From the NCBI RefSeq assembly GCF_003049685.1, contig NZ_PYSY02000001.1:2035001-2099000 (forward strand): a DNA stretch of 64,000 nucleotides. The letters are read 5' to 3'. The stretch comes from Brucella pituitosa. GTDB taxonomy: Bacteria > Pseudomonadota > Alphaproteobacteria > Rhizobiales > Rhizobiaceae. Positions 44,502-54,674 of this stretch are shown here, in pieces (within the stretch, counting starts at the first letter, position 1; the number at the start of each line of letters is the position of its first letter). The notes under the pieces were generated by a model, which saw only the letters and a program-made list of their open reading frames with translations, did no database searches and was not told where the DNA came from. Made by a program: the position numbers and the translations under genes.

Positions 44502-45239
44502 TCAGCCGCCGAACATATAACGAAGGCCGACGCGTACATCGTGGACATTCATGCCTTTGTCATAGCCGTCGCCAACACCGTAAGCACCATTAAACATCTT
44601 GCCGCCATTGATGTGGCGATAACGATAACCAGCATCGAGCTTAAGGTTTTGGGTCAGATCAACCGAGGCACCGGCCATGAGAGCATAGGTGAAGCGCCAG
44701 TTTGCGTCACCGGACAGTACGCCACCATTCGTCGTATCAACAAGATCATCCCACTTCACGCGGGTACCACCGATACCGGCACCGACGTAAGGCGTCACAC
44801 CACCGAAATTGCCGAGATCAACATAAGCATTGGCCAGAAGCGACAGTGCAGACATCTGGCTTTCATCGCGGTCGCTGGTGAACTTCGCACGGGTCATGTA
44901 GTCGAGCGTCAAATCCGTGCGGAAGTAATCGGTCACCTGATAACCAACACCACCGCCAAGCAGGAACGAGCCCTTCAGCTTGCCGCCATGGATCTGCGGA
45001 TCGCCTTCACCACAGGTATTGCAGCCACCACCGCCCGGCAGCGTATAGCTGGCACCACGGAATTTCGCCGCTGAGTAGCCCACATCGCCACGCAGATACC
45101 AGCCTCCGACGGCTGGGGGAGCGACAACCACTTCCGGTACGGGTTCAATATAGTCCGCCGCCAAGCCAAGAGAACCTGAAGCCATCAAGGCTGCCGATGC
45201 GGCCAAACCAGCACACAAATTTCTAATAAGACTGTTCAT
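44502..45239 (-). CDS. Outer membrane beta-barrel protein (Omp25/Omp31 family)
   Basis: The 245-residue protein has a signal peptide (cleavage near GLAAD, about 28) and an eight-stranded barrel of the type found in Brucella Omp25/Omp31 (GGWYLRGDVGYS, TPYVGAGIGG, DAGYRYRHINGG), ending in the C-terminal aromatic-type strand VRVGLRYMFGG. An insert holds CNTC, unusual for an outer membrane protein and possibly a disulfide. These proteins strengthen the envelope and can act as minor porins. Confidence 0.88.
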   Translation of the reverse strand: MNSLIRNLCAGLAASAALMASGSLGLAADYIEPVPEVVVAPPAVGGWYLRGDVGYSAAKFRGASYTLPGGGGCNTCGEGDPQIHGGKLKGSFLLGGGVGYQVTDYFRTDLTLDYMTRAKFTSDRDESQMSALSLLANAYVDLGNFGGVTPYVGAGIGGTRVKWDDLVDTTNGGVLSGDANWRFTYALMAGASVDLTQNLKLDAGYRYRHINGGKMFNGAYGVGDGYDKGMNVHDVRVGLRYMFGG

Positions 45240-45391
45240 TTATCTGCCCCATCGATTTGTCACGCCGCAACCGCGTCGGAACCGAGTATTCAGGGGCAGA
45301 TTATTCAGGAAAAGTTAAATACAACTTAACCTTGTTTTTTAACTACATTTATTAAGCTTTTCTAAAGTATGCGGCAGGGTATATCAGCAAC

Positions 45392-45421
45392 AAAAAAGCG
45401 CGGAAAATTCCGCGCTTTTTG
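45392..45421. terminator. Rho-independent terminator-like hairpin
   Basis: AAAAAAGCGCGGAA and TTCCGCGCTTTTT form a perfect stem, with T runs on both strands. It lies about 130 bases past the glmM stop. Confidence 0.75.
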
Positions 45422-45440
45422 TGTTTCAAATGCCTTCGGC

Positions 45441-45484
45441 TTACAGCGGTTCCAGTTAAGACTGAATCGTTGAAGCCGCTGTAA
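45441..45484. repeat. REP-like inverted repeat (TTACAGCGG..CCGCTGTAA)
   Basis: TTACAGCGG and CCGCTGTAA enclose a second, weaker inverted pair. It is directly followed by another repeat of the AGAGCAT family. Confidence 0.7.
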
Positions 45485-45509
45485 CTATTTGTTTTTTCGC
45501 ATTATCCTA

Positions 45510-45547
45510 CGCAAAACCGCTTCGCACTTTTTGCTGGAAATGCTTTA
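45510..45547. repeat. REP-like repeat, reverse orientation
   Basis: CGCAAAACCGCTTCGCACTT then TTGCTGGAAATGCTT is nearly the reverse complement of the repeat at 25378-25427. It abuts the glmM stop codon. Confidence 0.75.
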
Positions 45548-45548
45548 A

Positions 45549-46901
45549 TCAGGCCGCTGCACTTTCCGAAGAAATCACACTGATAATATCGTTCACGACC
45601 TTTTCGACGAGAATGCGATCATCCCCTTCCGCCATCACGCGGATAAGCGGCTCGGTTCCCGATGGACGAATGACCAGACGCCCCTGAGCGCCAAGACGTT
45701 CAGTAGCTTCGTCAATCGCACTCTTGACCTTCTTGTTCTCGAGCGGCTTACCACCAGTGGTGCGGACATTCTTGAGAAGCTGTGGCACGGGTTCAAACTT
45801 GCGGCACAGCTCGCTCAGTGGCTTGTTTTCCTCCTGCGCAACCGCAAGAATCTGCAGGGCAGAAACCAGCCCATCGCCGGTCGTGGCAAAATCCGACAGA
45901 ACAATATGTCCTGACTGCTCGCCACCCACATTGAAGCCATGCTCACGCATATGCTCGACCACATAACGATCACCGACCTTGGTACGCGCAAGCGTCATAT
46001 TGTGATCATGCAGGAAGCGTTCGAGACCAAGGTTGGACATGATGGTCGCAACGATACCGCCGCCTTGCAGGCGGTCAGACCGAGCCCATGATTCGGCAAT
46101 CACTGCCAAAAGCTGGTCGCCATCAATCACAGTTCCATTTTCATCAACGAGCAGAACGCGATCCGCATCGCCATCAAGCGCAATACCGACATCGGCCCGC
46201 ACTTCATGCACCTTCTTCATCAAACCGATGGGATGGGTTGAACCGCAATCCTCATTGATGTTGATACCGTTCGGCTCATCATTGATGGTGATGACTTCTG
46301 CACCAAGTTCCCAGAGGGCCGAAGGCGCTACCTTGTAGCCCGCACCATTGGCGCAATCGACCACCACACGCAGACCATTGAGCGATATATTGCGCGGCAG
46401 CGTGCGCTTCGCAAATTCGATATAGCGATAAATATCGCCATCAACGCGCTTTGCCTTGCCCACTTCACCATGGGTCGCGAGATGCGCTGAGAGATCGCTA
46501 TCGATCAGGCTTTCGATCTGCAATTCGATCTCATCAGAAAGCTTGAAGCCATCGGGGCCAAAAAGCTTGATGCCATTGTCAAAGAACGGATTATGCGAGG
46601 CGGAAATCATCACGCCGATATCGGCACGCAATGAGCGGCACAACATGGCAACAGCCGGTGTCGGAATTGGCCCGAGCAGAAAGACGTCCATGCCAGCGGC
46701 AGTGAAACCAGCCACCAAAGCGTTCTCCAGCATATAGCCGGAACGACGGGTATCCTTGCCGATCACAACGCGCGACGCCTGGCCCTTGCGACGGAAGATG
46801 TGCCCAACTGCCATACCAACTTTCATGGCAATATCAGGCGTCATCGGAAAGCTGTTTGCCTTGCCGCGAATGCCGTCTGTTCCAAAATATTTGCGTGTCA
46901 T
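45549..46901 (-). CDS. glmM: Phosphoglucosamine mutase
   Basis: The 450-residue protein begins [14 protein letters not shown], has the phosphoserine loop [13 protein letters not shown], the metal-binding DGDADRV (about 243-249) and the C-terminal [12 protein letters not shown]. GlmM turns glucosamine-6-phosphate into glucosamine-1-phosphate for peptidoglycan and lipid A. ATG 46901 fits the family; the longer frame adds 14 residues. In this genome it follows ftsH, the common alphaproteobacterial order, but with a terminator between. Confidence 0.97.
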   Translation of the reverse strand: MTRKYFGTDGIRGKANSFPMTPDIAMKVGMAVGHIFRRKGQASRVVIGKDTRRSGYMLENALVAGFTAAGMDVFLLGPIPTPAVAMLCRSLRADIGVMISASHNPFFDNGIKLFGPDGFKLSDEIELQIESLIDSDLSAHLATHGEVGKAKRVDGDIYRYIEFAKRTLPRNISLNGLRVVVDCANGAGYKVAPSALWELGAEVITINDEPNGININEDCGSTHPIGLMKKVHEVRADVGIALDGDADRVLLVDENGTVIDGDQLLAVIAESWARSDRLQGGGIVATIMSNLGLERFLHDHNMTLARTKVGDRYVVEHMREHGFNVGGEQSGHIVLSDFATTGDGLVSALQILAVAQEENKPLSELCRKFEPVPQLLKNVRTTGGKPLENKKVKSAIDEATERLGAQGRLVIRPSGTEPLIRVMAEGDDRILVEKVVNDIISVISSESAAA

Positions 46902-47206
46902 ATTTTTAGCCTTGCGTTGCGCCATAGAGCCATCTCGAAGCAATCAAATATCAGTCGCTGTTAAACCAGTGAGACAGCAATGGCAGCCGAACCTTTTAGT
47001 CCGGTAATCGATTGTCTGCGTTATTAGCGCAAAACCACCCGACATTGCAATTTCACCTTTCGGGGAACCAGATCGCATCAAAGCCTCATGCCCCACATTG
47101 TGCTCATGATGCGCCGAAATCCTTAACCGAGCCTTGTTATGGATTTTATACCCACAAAAGAGAAAAGCCGGGCAAACTGCCCGGCTTTCAAAATTTGCAA
47201 AGATGC
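46902..47206. other. 305-bp gap between ftsH and glmM
   Basis: It contains the ftsH terminator at 47162-47188. The remainder, which should carry a glmM promoter, shows no repeat, hairpin or ORF that I can support. Confidence 0.5.
47162..47188 (-). terminator. Rho-independent terminator after ftsH
   Basis: On the minus strand AAAGCCGGGCAG and TGCCCGGCTTTT pair around TT, followed by TCTTTT. It starts 19 bases after the ftsH stop. Confidence 0.8.
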
Positions 47207-49141
47207 TTATTGCGGCTGCGGGTTAGGCTCTATGCCCGGCTCATTGCCCGGTTCCTCACCCTTGCGCTTGCGCGCACTGCCAGCCTTAGGCACACCCGAA
47301 CCGCGGGACGGTGTATCACTACCCTGATCACGCGATGGCTTGTTGCCAGCAATCAGTTCCTTGATTTCATCACCGCTCAGCGTTTCATATTCGAGCAGAC
47401 CTTCTGCAAGAGCAATCCAGTCCTCACGCTTTTCGGTCAGGATACGAGTTGCATCAGCATAGGCTTCGTCGATCAGGCGACGCACTTCGGCATCGATGAT
47501 CTGTGCGGTTTCTTCCGAAACATTCTGCGTGCGCGAAACCGAATGGCCAAGGAAAACTTCTTCCTGATTGTCGCCATAAGCCACGCGACCGAGCTTGTCG
47601 GAATAACCCCACTGGGTCACCATCGAACGAGCGAGCTTGGTAGCCTGTTGAATATCGGAGGAAGCACCAGAGGTGATGTTTTCCTTGCCGAACTTCAGCT
47701 CTTCGGCCACACGACCACCCATCATGATCGCCAGACGCGAAACCATCCAGGTATAGGTCGCCGAATAACGATCACCCTCCGGCAACTGCATCACCATACC
47801 CAGTGCACGACCGCGCGGAATGATGGTTGCCTTATGGACCGGATCAGAACTCGGAACGTTCATCGCTACAATAGCGTGGCCTGCTTCGTGGTAAGCCGTA
47901 TTGGCCTTTTCTTCCGGCGTCATGGCAGAGCGGCGTTCCGCACCCATCATGATCTTGTCCTTGGCGTCTTCGAACTCCTGCATGGTCACAAGGCGCTTGT
48001 TGCGACGTGCCGCCATCAAGGCAGATTCGTTCACGAGATTGGCAAGATCAGCACCAGAGAAGCCCGGCGTACCGCGTGCAATCACCTTAAGATCAACATT
48101 CGGTGCAAGCGGAACATTACGCACATGCACTTTCAGGATCTGCTCGCGACCAACGATATCCGGGTTCGGGACCACGACCTGACGGTCGAAACGGCCCGGA
48201 CGAAGAAGCGCTGGGTCAAGAACGTCGGGACGGTTGGTTGCAGCAATCAGAATGATTGATTCGTTTGCTTCAAAACCATCCATTTCGACCAGAAGCTGGT
48301 TCAGCGTCTGTTCGCGTTCGTCGTTGCCGCCGCCAAGACCGGCACCACGGTGGCGACCAACCGCATCGATTTCGTCGATGAAGATGATGCAAGGCGCATT
48401 CTTCTTGGCCTGTTCGAACATGTCACGGACGCGGCTTGCACCAACACCGACAAACATTTCAACAAAGTCAGAACCAGAAATCGTAAAGAACGGCACATTG
48501 GCTTCGCCAGCAACGGAACGCGCAAGAAGCGTCTTACCGGTTCCGGGAGGTCCAACGAGCAGAACGCCGCGTGGAATCTTACCGCCCAGACGCTGGAACT
48601 TCTGCGGATCACGCAGGAATTCTACGATTTCTTCCAGATCCTGCTTGGCTTCTTCAACACCTGCTACGTCCTGAAAGGTCACACGGCCATGCGCTTCGGT
48701 CAGAAGCTTGGCCTTGGACTTGCCAAAGCCCATCGCACCGCGCGAACCGCCTTGCATCTGGCGCATGAAGAAAATCCAAACACCCAGAATAAGGATCATC
48801 GGCAGCCAGGACAGAAGGATACCCAAGAGCGAGCTGGAACCGTCGCTTTCAGGACGGGCAGTGATGGCCACGCCCTTTTCCTCGAGACGGGAAACCAGTC
48901 CGGTATCACCCGGTGAATAGGTCTGGAATGTCGAGCCGTTATCGGCAAACGTACCGCTGATCCGCTCACCAGTAATTGTTACCGACTTTACGCGCCCGTT
49001 GGAAACGTCGTCGATAAACTGGGAATAGGAAACTTCACGGGAATTGGTGCGCTGGCCAGGACTCTGGAACAGGTTGAACAGCGCGATCAAGAGCAGAGCA
49101 ATGATCGCCCAAAGGGCGAAGTTGCGATAGTTCGGATTCAT
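47207..49141 (-). CDS. ftsH: ATP-dependent zinc metalloprotease FtsH
   Basis: The 644-residue protein has two N-terminal helices around a periplasmic domain (about 5-125), an AAA ATPase with Walker [14 protein letters not shown], Walker [12 protein letters not shown] and the SRH region [19 protein letters not shown], and a zinc protease domain with HEAGH (about 415-419). FtsH removes damaged membrane proteins and short-lived regulators, RpoH and LpxC among them in other bacteria. ATG 49141 fits the family. A heat-shock-type promoter lies 58 bases upstream. Confidence 0.97.
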   Translation of the reverse strand: MNPNYRNFALWAIIALLLIALFNLFQSPGQRTNSREVSYSQFIDDVSNGRVKSVTITGERISGTFADNGSTFQTYSPGDTGLVSRLEEKGVAITARPESDGSSSLLGILLSWLPMILILGVWIFFMRQMQGGSRGAMGFGKSKAKLLTEAHGRVTFQDVAGVEEAKQDLEEIVEFLRDPQKFQRLGGKIPRGVLLVGPPGTGKTLLARSVAGEANVPFFTISGSDFVEMFVGVGASRVRDMFEQAKKNAPCIIFIDEIDAVGRHRGAGLGGGNDEREQTLNQLLVEMDGFEANESIILIAATNRPDVLDPALLRPGRFDRQVVVPNPDIVGREQILKVHVRNVPLAPNVDLKVIARGTPGFSGADLANLVNESALMAARRNKRLVTMQEFEDAKDKIMMGAERRSAMTPEEKANTAYHEAGHAIVAMNVPSSDPVHKATIIPRGRALGMVMQLPEGDRYSATYTWMVSRLAIMMGGRVAEELKFGKENITSGASSDIQQATKLARSMVTQWGYSDKLGRVAYGDNQEEVFLGHSVSRTQNVSEETAQIIDAEVRRLIDEAYADATRILTEKREDWIALAEGLLEYETLSGDEIKELIAGNKPSRDQGSDTPSRGSGVPKAGSARKRKGEEPGNEPGIEPNPQPQ

Positions 49142-49198
49142 AACGGGTCCAATCGATACCACGGCCATCCCGCGAGAACGGGACGATGTTTCGACTTA

Positions 49199-49227
49199 AC
49201 ATAGGATCGAAGGAAGGCCTTGCCAAG
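49199..49227 (-). promoter_or_regulatory. RpoH-type promoter of ftsH
   Basis: On the minus strand CTTG (49227-49224), 18 bases, then CCTATGT (49205-49199) fits the alphaproteobacterial RpoH consensus CTTG-N17/18-CYTATNT. It lies between tilS and ftsH and could give heat induction of ftsH apart from read-through from tilS. Confidence 0.65.
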
Positions 49228-49257
49228 GCGCGAGAGCCGCCTCGTCTTCGATTCTTG

Positions 49258-50613
49258 TCATTCTGGTTTATAAAAATTAGGACATTCACGACCAAACTGC
49301 TTTTCAACGGCATTTGCCAGCCCAAAATCGTAACCCGGCAACACATGATCGAAGATCGCGAAATGCCGTTCGACACTGATTCCTATGGGCAGTTTCTGCC
49401 CATTCATTGCAGGAAGCTGCGAGAGCTTGCCGTTTTCATATAAGGCCGGGAGTACCAGCAAGGCTTCCCGTTGGCTCGAATCAATCTCCCGCCCTGTGTT
49501 CTTTATAAAATCGATAAGCTCCTGCCGTTCAGGAGCGCCGATATCAAATGAATGCGCGCCCTCATTGGTGAACCGATAACGCCCATCCCAAATGATCCGC
49601 TGACCGGGGTCAAGACGCATGACAGGAAGGTTGCGCCGCTCACGCCTGAAGCGGTGTGGTTGCCCCTTCTTGCCCAGTTCAACCAGCGCTCCGAAAACCG
49701 TCATCCGATCACTTTTTTCCTGCCCGGATAAAACTCTCTCAATGCGGGATCGTTCAGCATCACCGGGCAAAAAGCGCCGACCACCGGCAATGGAAGCAAG
49801 CAGACCTGAAAACAGCCGCCGCACATTTTCCGGCAAGGCCGCATAGATAGTGGCACCGACAGTGATCGTGCCAAGCGGGCTCATAGTCACAGAATCAGGA
49901 TTAGCCAGTACTGCAATCAGAGCTGCATTATCGCGTTTACGAGCAGCGCTTGCGAGCGCGATCTGGGCGAGCACCAAATCAGGATCAGCCTCAGCAGCAG
50001 ACGTCAGCCGCACACGCGGGCGTTCGTAATTCGTGTTTACGTTACTCGGATCATCAATCCACACGACATTTCGCTTTATCAACTCCTGACGCAACTCCGC
50101 TCGCGGCTCATCGAGCAGTGGTCTGATCAGCTCGACAGAGTTTTCCAGCCACGAGCGTGAAGCCATTGCCGCAAGTCCACGTGCTTCCGAATGGGAACTG
50201 CGTTCCCTCCGCATCAGAAATGTTTCGATCTGGTCGTCGCGTGTATGCCCGGTGGCGATAAAATCTGCGCCCGCCTCTTGGGCGGCCTGCACCAGAAGCC
50301 GGTAGCGTGCAGAACGGGCAGCAGCAGCGACACCGCTTTTAGGCTTCGGGTCATCCCAAGCCAGGACACGATGAGCAATGCCATGCACATTGCAAAGACG
50401 CCCCACATCCTCGGCTTCGTTGGCCGATTCGTCGCGCAAACGATGATCGATGGTAACTGCAGTCAGAGACGGCGGACTATCCAGCGTCGTGAGATACTCT
50501 TTCAAAAGGAACAAAAGCGCCAGTGAATCGCTCCCGCCTGAAACGGCAGCCACAATTCCTTTGGCGTTCTCAAGTCCGAAAGGTTTGAAAATTTCGGTCG
50601 GGGAAAGCCCCAC
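49258..50613 (-). CDS. tilS: tRNA(Ile)-lysidine synthase
   Basis: The 451-residue protein has the PP-loop [10 protein letters not shown] (about 25-34) and the family segments [20 protein letters not shown] and [18 protein letters not shown]-terminal TilS domains follow. TilS puts lysidine at C34 of tRNA-Ile(CAT), so it reads AUA codons; it is essential. It lies 15 bases after cpoB and just before ftsH, a common order in alphaproteobacteria. Confidence 0.95.
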   Translation of the reverse strand: MGLSPTEIFKPFGLENAKGIVAAVSGGSDSLALLFLLKEYLTTLDSPPSLTAVTIDHRLRDESANEAEDVGRLCNVHGIAHRVLAWDDPKPKSGVAAAARSARYRLLVQAAQEAGADFIATGHTRDDQIETFLMRRERSSHSEARGLAAMASRSWLENSVELIRPLLDEPRAELRQELIKRNVVWIDDPSNVNTNYERPRVRLTSAAEADPDLVLAQIALASAARKRDNAALIAVLANPDSVTMSPLGTITVGATIYAALPENVRRLFSGLLASIAGGRRFLPGDAERSRIERVLSGQEKSDRMTVFGALVELGKKGQPHRFRRERRNLPVMRLDPGQRIIWDGRYRFTNEGAHSFDIGAPERQELIDFIKNTGREIDSSQREALLVLPALYENGKLSQLPAMNGQKLPIGISVERHFAIFDHVLPGYDFGLANAVEKQFGRECPNFYKPE

Positions 50614-50628
50614 AAATGATCTCCGCGG

Positions 50629-52092
50629 TCAGCATTTAATACGCGTGCGCTCATCCGTTACCCGCTTCAAAATTGCGGGCGCCGCATTCGGATAGCGGTC
50701 AGGAATCTGCTTGAAAGTCGCGCAAGCAACATCATGGTTGTCCATTTTTTCAAGCGTCATGCCGAGCTTGAACATATTCTCCGGCGCACGCTTTGAATCC
50801 GGGTAATCGCGCTGCGTGTCGATAAAGACCGTTGCTGCTTCCGGGAAACGTGACTGACCATAAAGCGATTCACCATGCCAGTACCGTGCTTCCGCCGTTG
50901 TCGGATCAGCAGGATAACGCTTAATGTGCTCGCGGAAACCAGTCTCCGCAGCCTTATAGTCGCCAGACATCAGGTACTGATAAGCAGCCTGATACAGCGA
51001 ATTTGGATTGTCATCGGTCGGAAGAGACGCAACCGCTTCACCAGCAGGAAGTGCAGCACCTTGTTCTACCGGGCGTGGCTCAACATTCATCGTTTCGCCG
51101 ATTACATTGCCATTGTTGTCAAACCGGATGGAGCCAAGCGTTCTCGGCGGCTCCCCACGCTGAGGGTTGCCCTGTTGAGCGGAACCCGAACCAATAGCCA
51201 TGGAATCGGCGCCCGATGGATCATTGGCCGCCGTTTGAGAAGAAGAACCCAAATTACCGTCTTGCGCAGTGCTTCCAGAAACCCCGTCATCGGGGTTTCC
51301 AGCGGGAGCAGCACTTGCCAGTGATGTGTTGCCACCATCATTTGGCGCGCCGCCAGCATCCGCACGATCTCCATTTTCCAATGCCTGGAAACGGCGTTCG
51401 TTTTCTTCCTGCATTTTCTGCATCTGGTCCTGCAGTTCAAGGACCTGGAAGTTCATCGCTTCAGCACGGGCACCGAGTGTGTCTGCAATGGCTGCAGGAT
51501 TTGCCATGCCTTGCGTGCAGAGATCGCTTCCGGGTGGAGGCGCGACAGGGGCGTTCTGGCCCGCACTTGCCTGCGCTGCGGCTCCGCCACCCTTCTTCTT
51601 TTCCAGCTCTTCGAAGCGGAACTCATTGTCGTCCTGCGTCTTCTGCAACTGCTCGTTCGTGAAAGCAATTTGCGCATCGACATCCTCGACCTTACCGGTG
51701 AGATTGCGGATCAGCTCCTGCTGCAAGCCCGGGCTCTGATATCCGCCCTGCCCGCCCGCGCCGCCGCTATCGCGCATGGCATCGTCAAGTATCGCGGTCG
51801 AGCCGATGCTGACATGGTTCTGCGCGCCGCCCCGACCCTTTTCCAGTGCCTGGAAGCGGGTTTCGTTATCGCGCTGGATCTTTAGCATCTTATCGCGGAG
51901 CTGCAGGATGCGAGCATAGGACTGCGCATTCTGATGCGCGAGATTGCAGACCTGCTGCGAAAACTGCCCACCGCCGGGATCACCCGCCTGCGCCAGCTGG
52001 ATTTGCCCTTGCTGCGAAGAAACAGATGCCGCCAGAACCGGAGCACTTGCCAAAAGCGGCAGCATGGCAATTGCCAGCGTCACTTTTCTCAT
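50629..52092 (-). CDS. cpoB: CpoB/YbgF-like cell division coordinator, with triplicated coiled-coil segments
   Basis: The 487-residue protein has a signal peptide (cleavage near VLAA, about 22), a long N-terminal region and a C-terminal TPR domain (about 365-487; YQAAYQYLMSGDYKAAETGF). The TPR part is CpoB/YbgF, a periplasmic partner of TolA that links peptidoglycan synthesis with outer membrane constriction. E. coli CpoB has one coiled coil; here three similar segments occur (KMLKIQRDNETRFQALEKG, QLQKTQDDNEFRFEELEKK, QMQKMQEENERRFQALENG), about 75-80 residues apart. ATG 52092 has GAGGA upstream; ATG 52104 is possible. Confidence 0.88.
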   Translation of the reverse strand: MRKVTLAIAMLPLLASAPVLAASVSSQQGQIQLAQAGDPGGGQFSQQVCNLAHQNAQSYARILQLRDKMLKIQRDNETRFQALEKGRGGAQNHVSIGSTAILDDAMRDSGGAGGQGGYQSPGLQQELIRNLTGKVEDVDAQIAFTNEQLQKTQDDNEFRFEELEKKKGGGAAAQASAGQNAPVAPPPGSDLCTQGMANPAAIADTLGARAEAMNFQVLELQDQMQKMQEENERRFQALENGDRADAGGAPNDGGNTSLASAAPAGNPDDGVSGSTAQDGNLGSSSQTAANDPSGADSMAIGSGSAQQGNPQRGEPPRTLGSIRFDNNGNVIGETMNVEPRPVEQGAALPAGEAVASLPTDDNPNSLYQAAYQYLMSGDYKAAETGFREHIKRYPADPTTAEARYWHGESLYGQSRFPEAATVFIDTQRDYPDSKRAPENMFKLGMTLEKMDNHDVACATFKQIPDRYPNAAPAILKRVTDERTRIKC

Positions 52093-52338
52093 TGGTTTCC
52101 TCATTCCTTTTTGCCCCTATCGCTCATGTACCCTAAAATCTTGAACCGCGATAATCATGGTTATGTGCAGGATGATCAGGCATCGTGCCTGAATATTATC
52201 TGAACACCCAATTTCTCACGGCTCTCTCAGCTTTTTAGAGAAAATCCATAAAAAGCAAAGATGCTTTCCCTATGACACTGCTGACTTCGGCCAAAATTTG
52301 TCGAAACCACCAATAGTCGGGGTCTGAAGCTGAAGCAA

Positions 52339-52370
52339 AAAAAGCGGCCCAAAGGCCGCTTTTTCCGGAT
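52339..52370 (-). terminator. Rho-independent terminator after pal
   Basis: On the minus strand AAAGCGGCC and GGCCGCTTT pair with a short TTT loop and are followed by seven T. It starts about 25 bases after the pal stop. The remaining part of the gap to cpoB (52105-52338) shows nothing definite. Confidence 0.82.
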
Positions 52371-52394
52371 TAGGTTCAGGCTAATTGCTGAAAC

Positions 52395-52901
52395 TTAGCT
52401 GCCAGCACCGTTGAGAACGGTAACAGCGCGGCGGTTCTGAGACCAGCAGGAGTCGCTATCGCAAACGGCGATTGGACGTTCGTTACCGTAGGAAACGGTA
52501 CGCATGCGGCTGGTTGGAACACCACGAGCCGCGAGGAAGTCGCGGGTTGCAGCTGCACGGCGCTGACCGAGTGCAAGGTTGTACTCACGTGTACCGCGTT
52601 CGTCGGCATGGCCTTCGACGGTGACCGAGTACTGCGGATAACGCTGCAGCCACTGGGCCTGCTTCGACAAGGTCTGCTGCGCATCAGCGCGGATCAGCGA
52701 AGAATCGAGATCGAACAGAATACGGTCGCCGACATTCACGGTGAAATCCTGCGAAGAGCCGGGCGTTGCAGCGCCACCAGCCAAGCCAAGATCACCGGCA
52801 TTGTTCGGAAGGTTCTTCTTGGACGCACAACCGGCAACGGCAAGCGTCATGAAAAGGGCAATAGCGATAGGGCTACGTGCAATCGACTGGAAACGGCGCA
52901 T
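52395..52901 (-). CDS. pal: Peptidoglycan-associated lipoprotein Pal (Omp16)
   Basis: The 168-residue protein, the length of Brucella Omp16, has a lipoprotein signal with lipobox LAVAGC, and an OmpA-like domain (about 55-165) with ILFDLDSSLIRADAQQTL and the peptidoglycan-binding GHADERGTREYNLALGQRRA. Pal ties the outer membrane to the cell wall and binds TolB. The AAGGAG before ATG 52901 supports this start over 52946. It is separated from tolB by a terminator, so it has its own promoter in the 263-bp gap. Confidence 0.96.
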   Translation of the reverse strand: MRRFQSIARSPIAIALFMTLAVAGCASKKNLPNNAGDLGLAGGAATPGSSQDFTVNVGDRILFDLDSSLIRADAQQTLSKQAQWLQRYPQYSVTVEGHADERGTREYNLALGQRRAAATRDFLAARGVPTSRMRTVSYGNERPIAVCDSDSCWSQNRRAVTVLNGAGS

Positions 52902-53104
52902 GGGCCGGAGCTCCTTAAGATTTGATGTTCCTGCGTAACCAACCAATAATCATATTTAGGTTAAAGCAGGCTCAAGAAGTATGGTTAACAATTTCTTTCG
53001 GCCAGATGCAAACCGGTTTTCCCGGCAGCAATTCTGTTTTTAGCCAGTGATGGCTAAATGCGGCAGAAACACGGCCCACGGACCCGGATTATGGCAATTT
53101 GCCA

Positions 53105-53141
53105 TAAAAAAAGGCGCGAAACCTGCGTTTCGCGCCTTCAA
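53105..53141 (-). terminator. Rho-independent terminator after tolB
   Basis: On the minus strand GGCGCGAAAC and GTTTCGCGCC pair with a short GCA-type loop and are followed by seven T. Confidence 0.85.
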
Positions 53142-53164
53142 ACTTGTTAGCTACGCTCAACAGA

Positions 53165-54439
53165 CTACTCGAGCAGCGGCGACCAGGCCGGATCGGAACC
53201 GAAGTTCGGGGTCTGGATCTGGCGTTCGTTGCGGCCAGTCAGATCAATCGTAAAGAGCCGTGGGCCACCGGCACCTGCTGCCTTGCGGAAGAACATCAGG
53301 ACACGGCCGTTCGGAGCCCAGGTCGGACCTTCATTATGAAAGCCCGAAGTCAACAGACGTTCGCCCGAACCATCGGTCTTCATGACGCCGATGGAGAACT
53401 GTCCCTGCGACTGCTTTGTGAAGGCGATCAAATCACCGCGCGGCGACCACACCGGCGTCGAGTAGCTGCCGTCACCTGCCGAGATACGGCGCGGATTGGA
53501 ACCGTCAGCACCCATGACATAGAGCTGTGGGCGTCCGCCACGATCAGATGAAAATACGATCTGTGAACCGTCTGGGGAATAAGATGCGCTGGTATCAATC
53601 GCCTGGCTGTTGGTGAGACGCGTTGTGGTCCGGTTTCGCAAGTCCATTGTATAGACGTTCGCGCTACCGTCATCCTGCAGGAGGCTCATCACAACCTTCT
53701 GGCCGTCAGGCGAAAAGCGCGGTGCAATCGACATGCCCGGGAAGTTACCGACGAGTTCACGCTGACCTGTTTCAAGCTGCAGCAGATAAACACGCGGCTG
53801 ACCACCAGCAAACGACATGTAAGTGACTTCCTGACGATTAGGCGAGAAGCGTGGCGTCAGCGCCATATCACGGCCATCGGACAGATAACGCACATTGGCG
53901 CCGTCCTGATCCATGATAGCCAAACGCTTTACGCGCTTCTGTGCTGGACCCGATTCATCAACGAAAACAATACGCGTATCGAAGTAACCCTTTTCACCGG
54001 TCAGGCGCTCATAGATCGCATCCGCGATGATGTGAGCAACACGACGCCAGTTATCCGGTGTTGTGAAAAACTGCTGACCGATCAGCTGCTGACCACCAAA
54101 CGTATCCCAAAGACGGAATTCAGCCTTAAGCCTGCCATCCGGCTGCTTGGTGATACGGCCCGTGACCAGTGCCTGTGCATTGATGACTTTCCAATCTTCA
54201 AAACGCGGCGTTGCGTCCGGGTTGGAAATCTTTTCAATGAATGCATTCTTGTTGATCGGTGCGAAAAGGCCCGAACGTTCAAGATCTGCCGCAATGACCG
54301 ATGTGATATTCGCTCCGAGCTGATCGCCCGATAGGAAATCGGTGATCGCTACCGGTAATGGCTCTACCACACCCTTGTTGATGTTGATTTCCACTACCGC
54401 GCGCGCAGGCATGGTAGCAACAAGGCTTGCAGCAATCAT
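53165..54439 (-). CDS. tolB: Tol-Pal system protein TolB, with a frameshift in the signal peptide
   Basis: The 424 codons from ATG 54439 give an intact TolB: N-terminal domain (about 20-150) and a six-bladed propeller with repeated [18 protein letters not shown] and [10 protein letters not shown]. TolB is periplasmic and binds Pal. Upstream, ATG 54497 or 54482 would start a normal signal peptide (MKTKIRTVF) but is one base out of frame because of a run of seven A (54454-54460 on the plus strand). With six, [20 protein letters not shown] would read straight into TolB and cleave after ARA. Without it, ATG 54439 lacks the basic start of a Sec signal. Confidence 0.9.
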   Translation of the reverse strand: MIAASLVATMPARAVVEININKGVVEPLPVAITDFLSGDQLGANITSVIAADLERSGLFAPINKNAFIEKISNPDATPRFEDWKVINAQALVTGRITKQPDGRLKAEFRLWDTFGGQQLIGQQFFTTPDNWRRVAHIIADAIYERLTGEKGYFDTRIVFVDESGPAQKRVKRLAIMDQDGANVRYLSDGRDMALTPRFSPNRQEVTYMSFAGGQPRVYLLQLETGQRELVGNFPGMSIAPRFSPDGQKVVMSLLQDDGSANVYTMDLRNRTTTRLTNSQAIDTSASYSPDGSQIVFSSDRGGRPQLYVMGADGSNPRRISAGDGSYSTPVWSPRGDLIAFTKQSQGQFSIGVMKTDGSGERLLTSGFHNEGPTWAPNGRVLMFFRKAAGAGGPRLFTIDLTGRNERQIQTPNFGSDPAWSPLLE

Positions 54440-54520
54440 ACAGGCGAAAGCCGAAAAAAACTGTCCGGATCTTTGTTTTCATGATGCCGATCTTCATGTC
54501 TTCAGGGACCTCTTTTGTCC

Positions 54521-54564
54521 TTAGAGCGCCGTGCGCCCTATTGGGCGCACAAAGGTCGCTCTAA
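54521..54564. repeat. Degenerate palindromic repeat (TTAGAGCG..CGCTCTAA)
   Basis: TTAGAGCG and CGCTCTAA ends with inner GTGCGCCC..GGGCGCAC arms. It shares ends and GCGCACAAAGG with the perfect palindrome at 4819-4866. It lies in the tolA-tolB gap. Confidence 0.75.
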
Positions 54565-54674
54565 CAGTTTAGATTTGCTGCATAACTCCTAGGGAACTAT
54601 GCAGAGACCTTATTGAGGGGCCTTATTGGCGGGCCTCATTCAGGCATTCGTTAGGGAGTGACCAGCCAAGCTGA

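Larger units (their letters stand above)
45240..45548. other. 309-bp gap between omp gene and glmM
   Basis: It holds a terminator (45392-45421) and two REP-like repeats (45441-45484, 45510-45547). The AT-rich part at 45300-45370 should contain the omp promoter. Nothing else is seen. Confidence 0.5.

Noticed and set aside
47012..48259. Plus-strand frame of 415 codons over ftsH
   Set aside because: Antisense to a certain ftsH gene; no domain.
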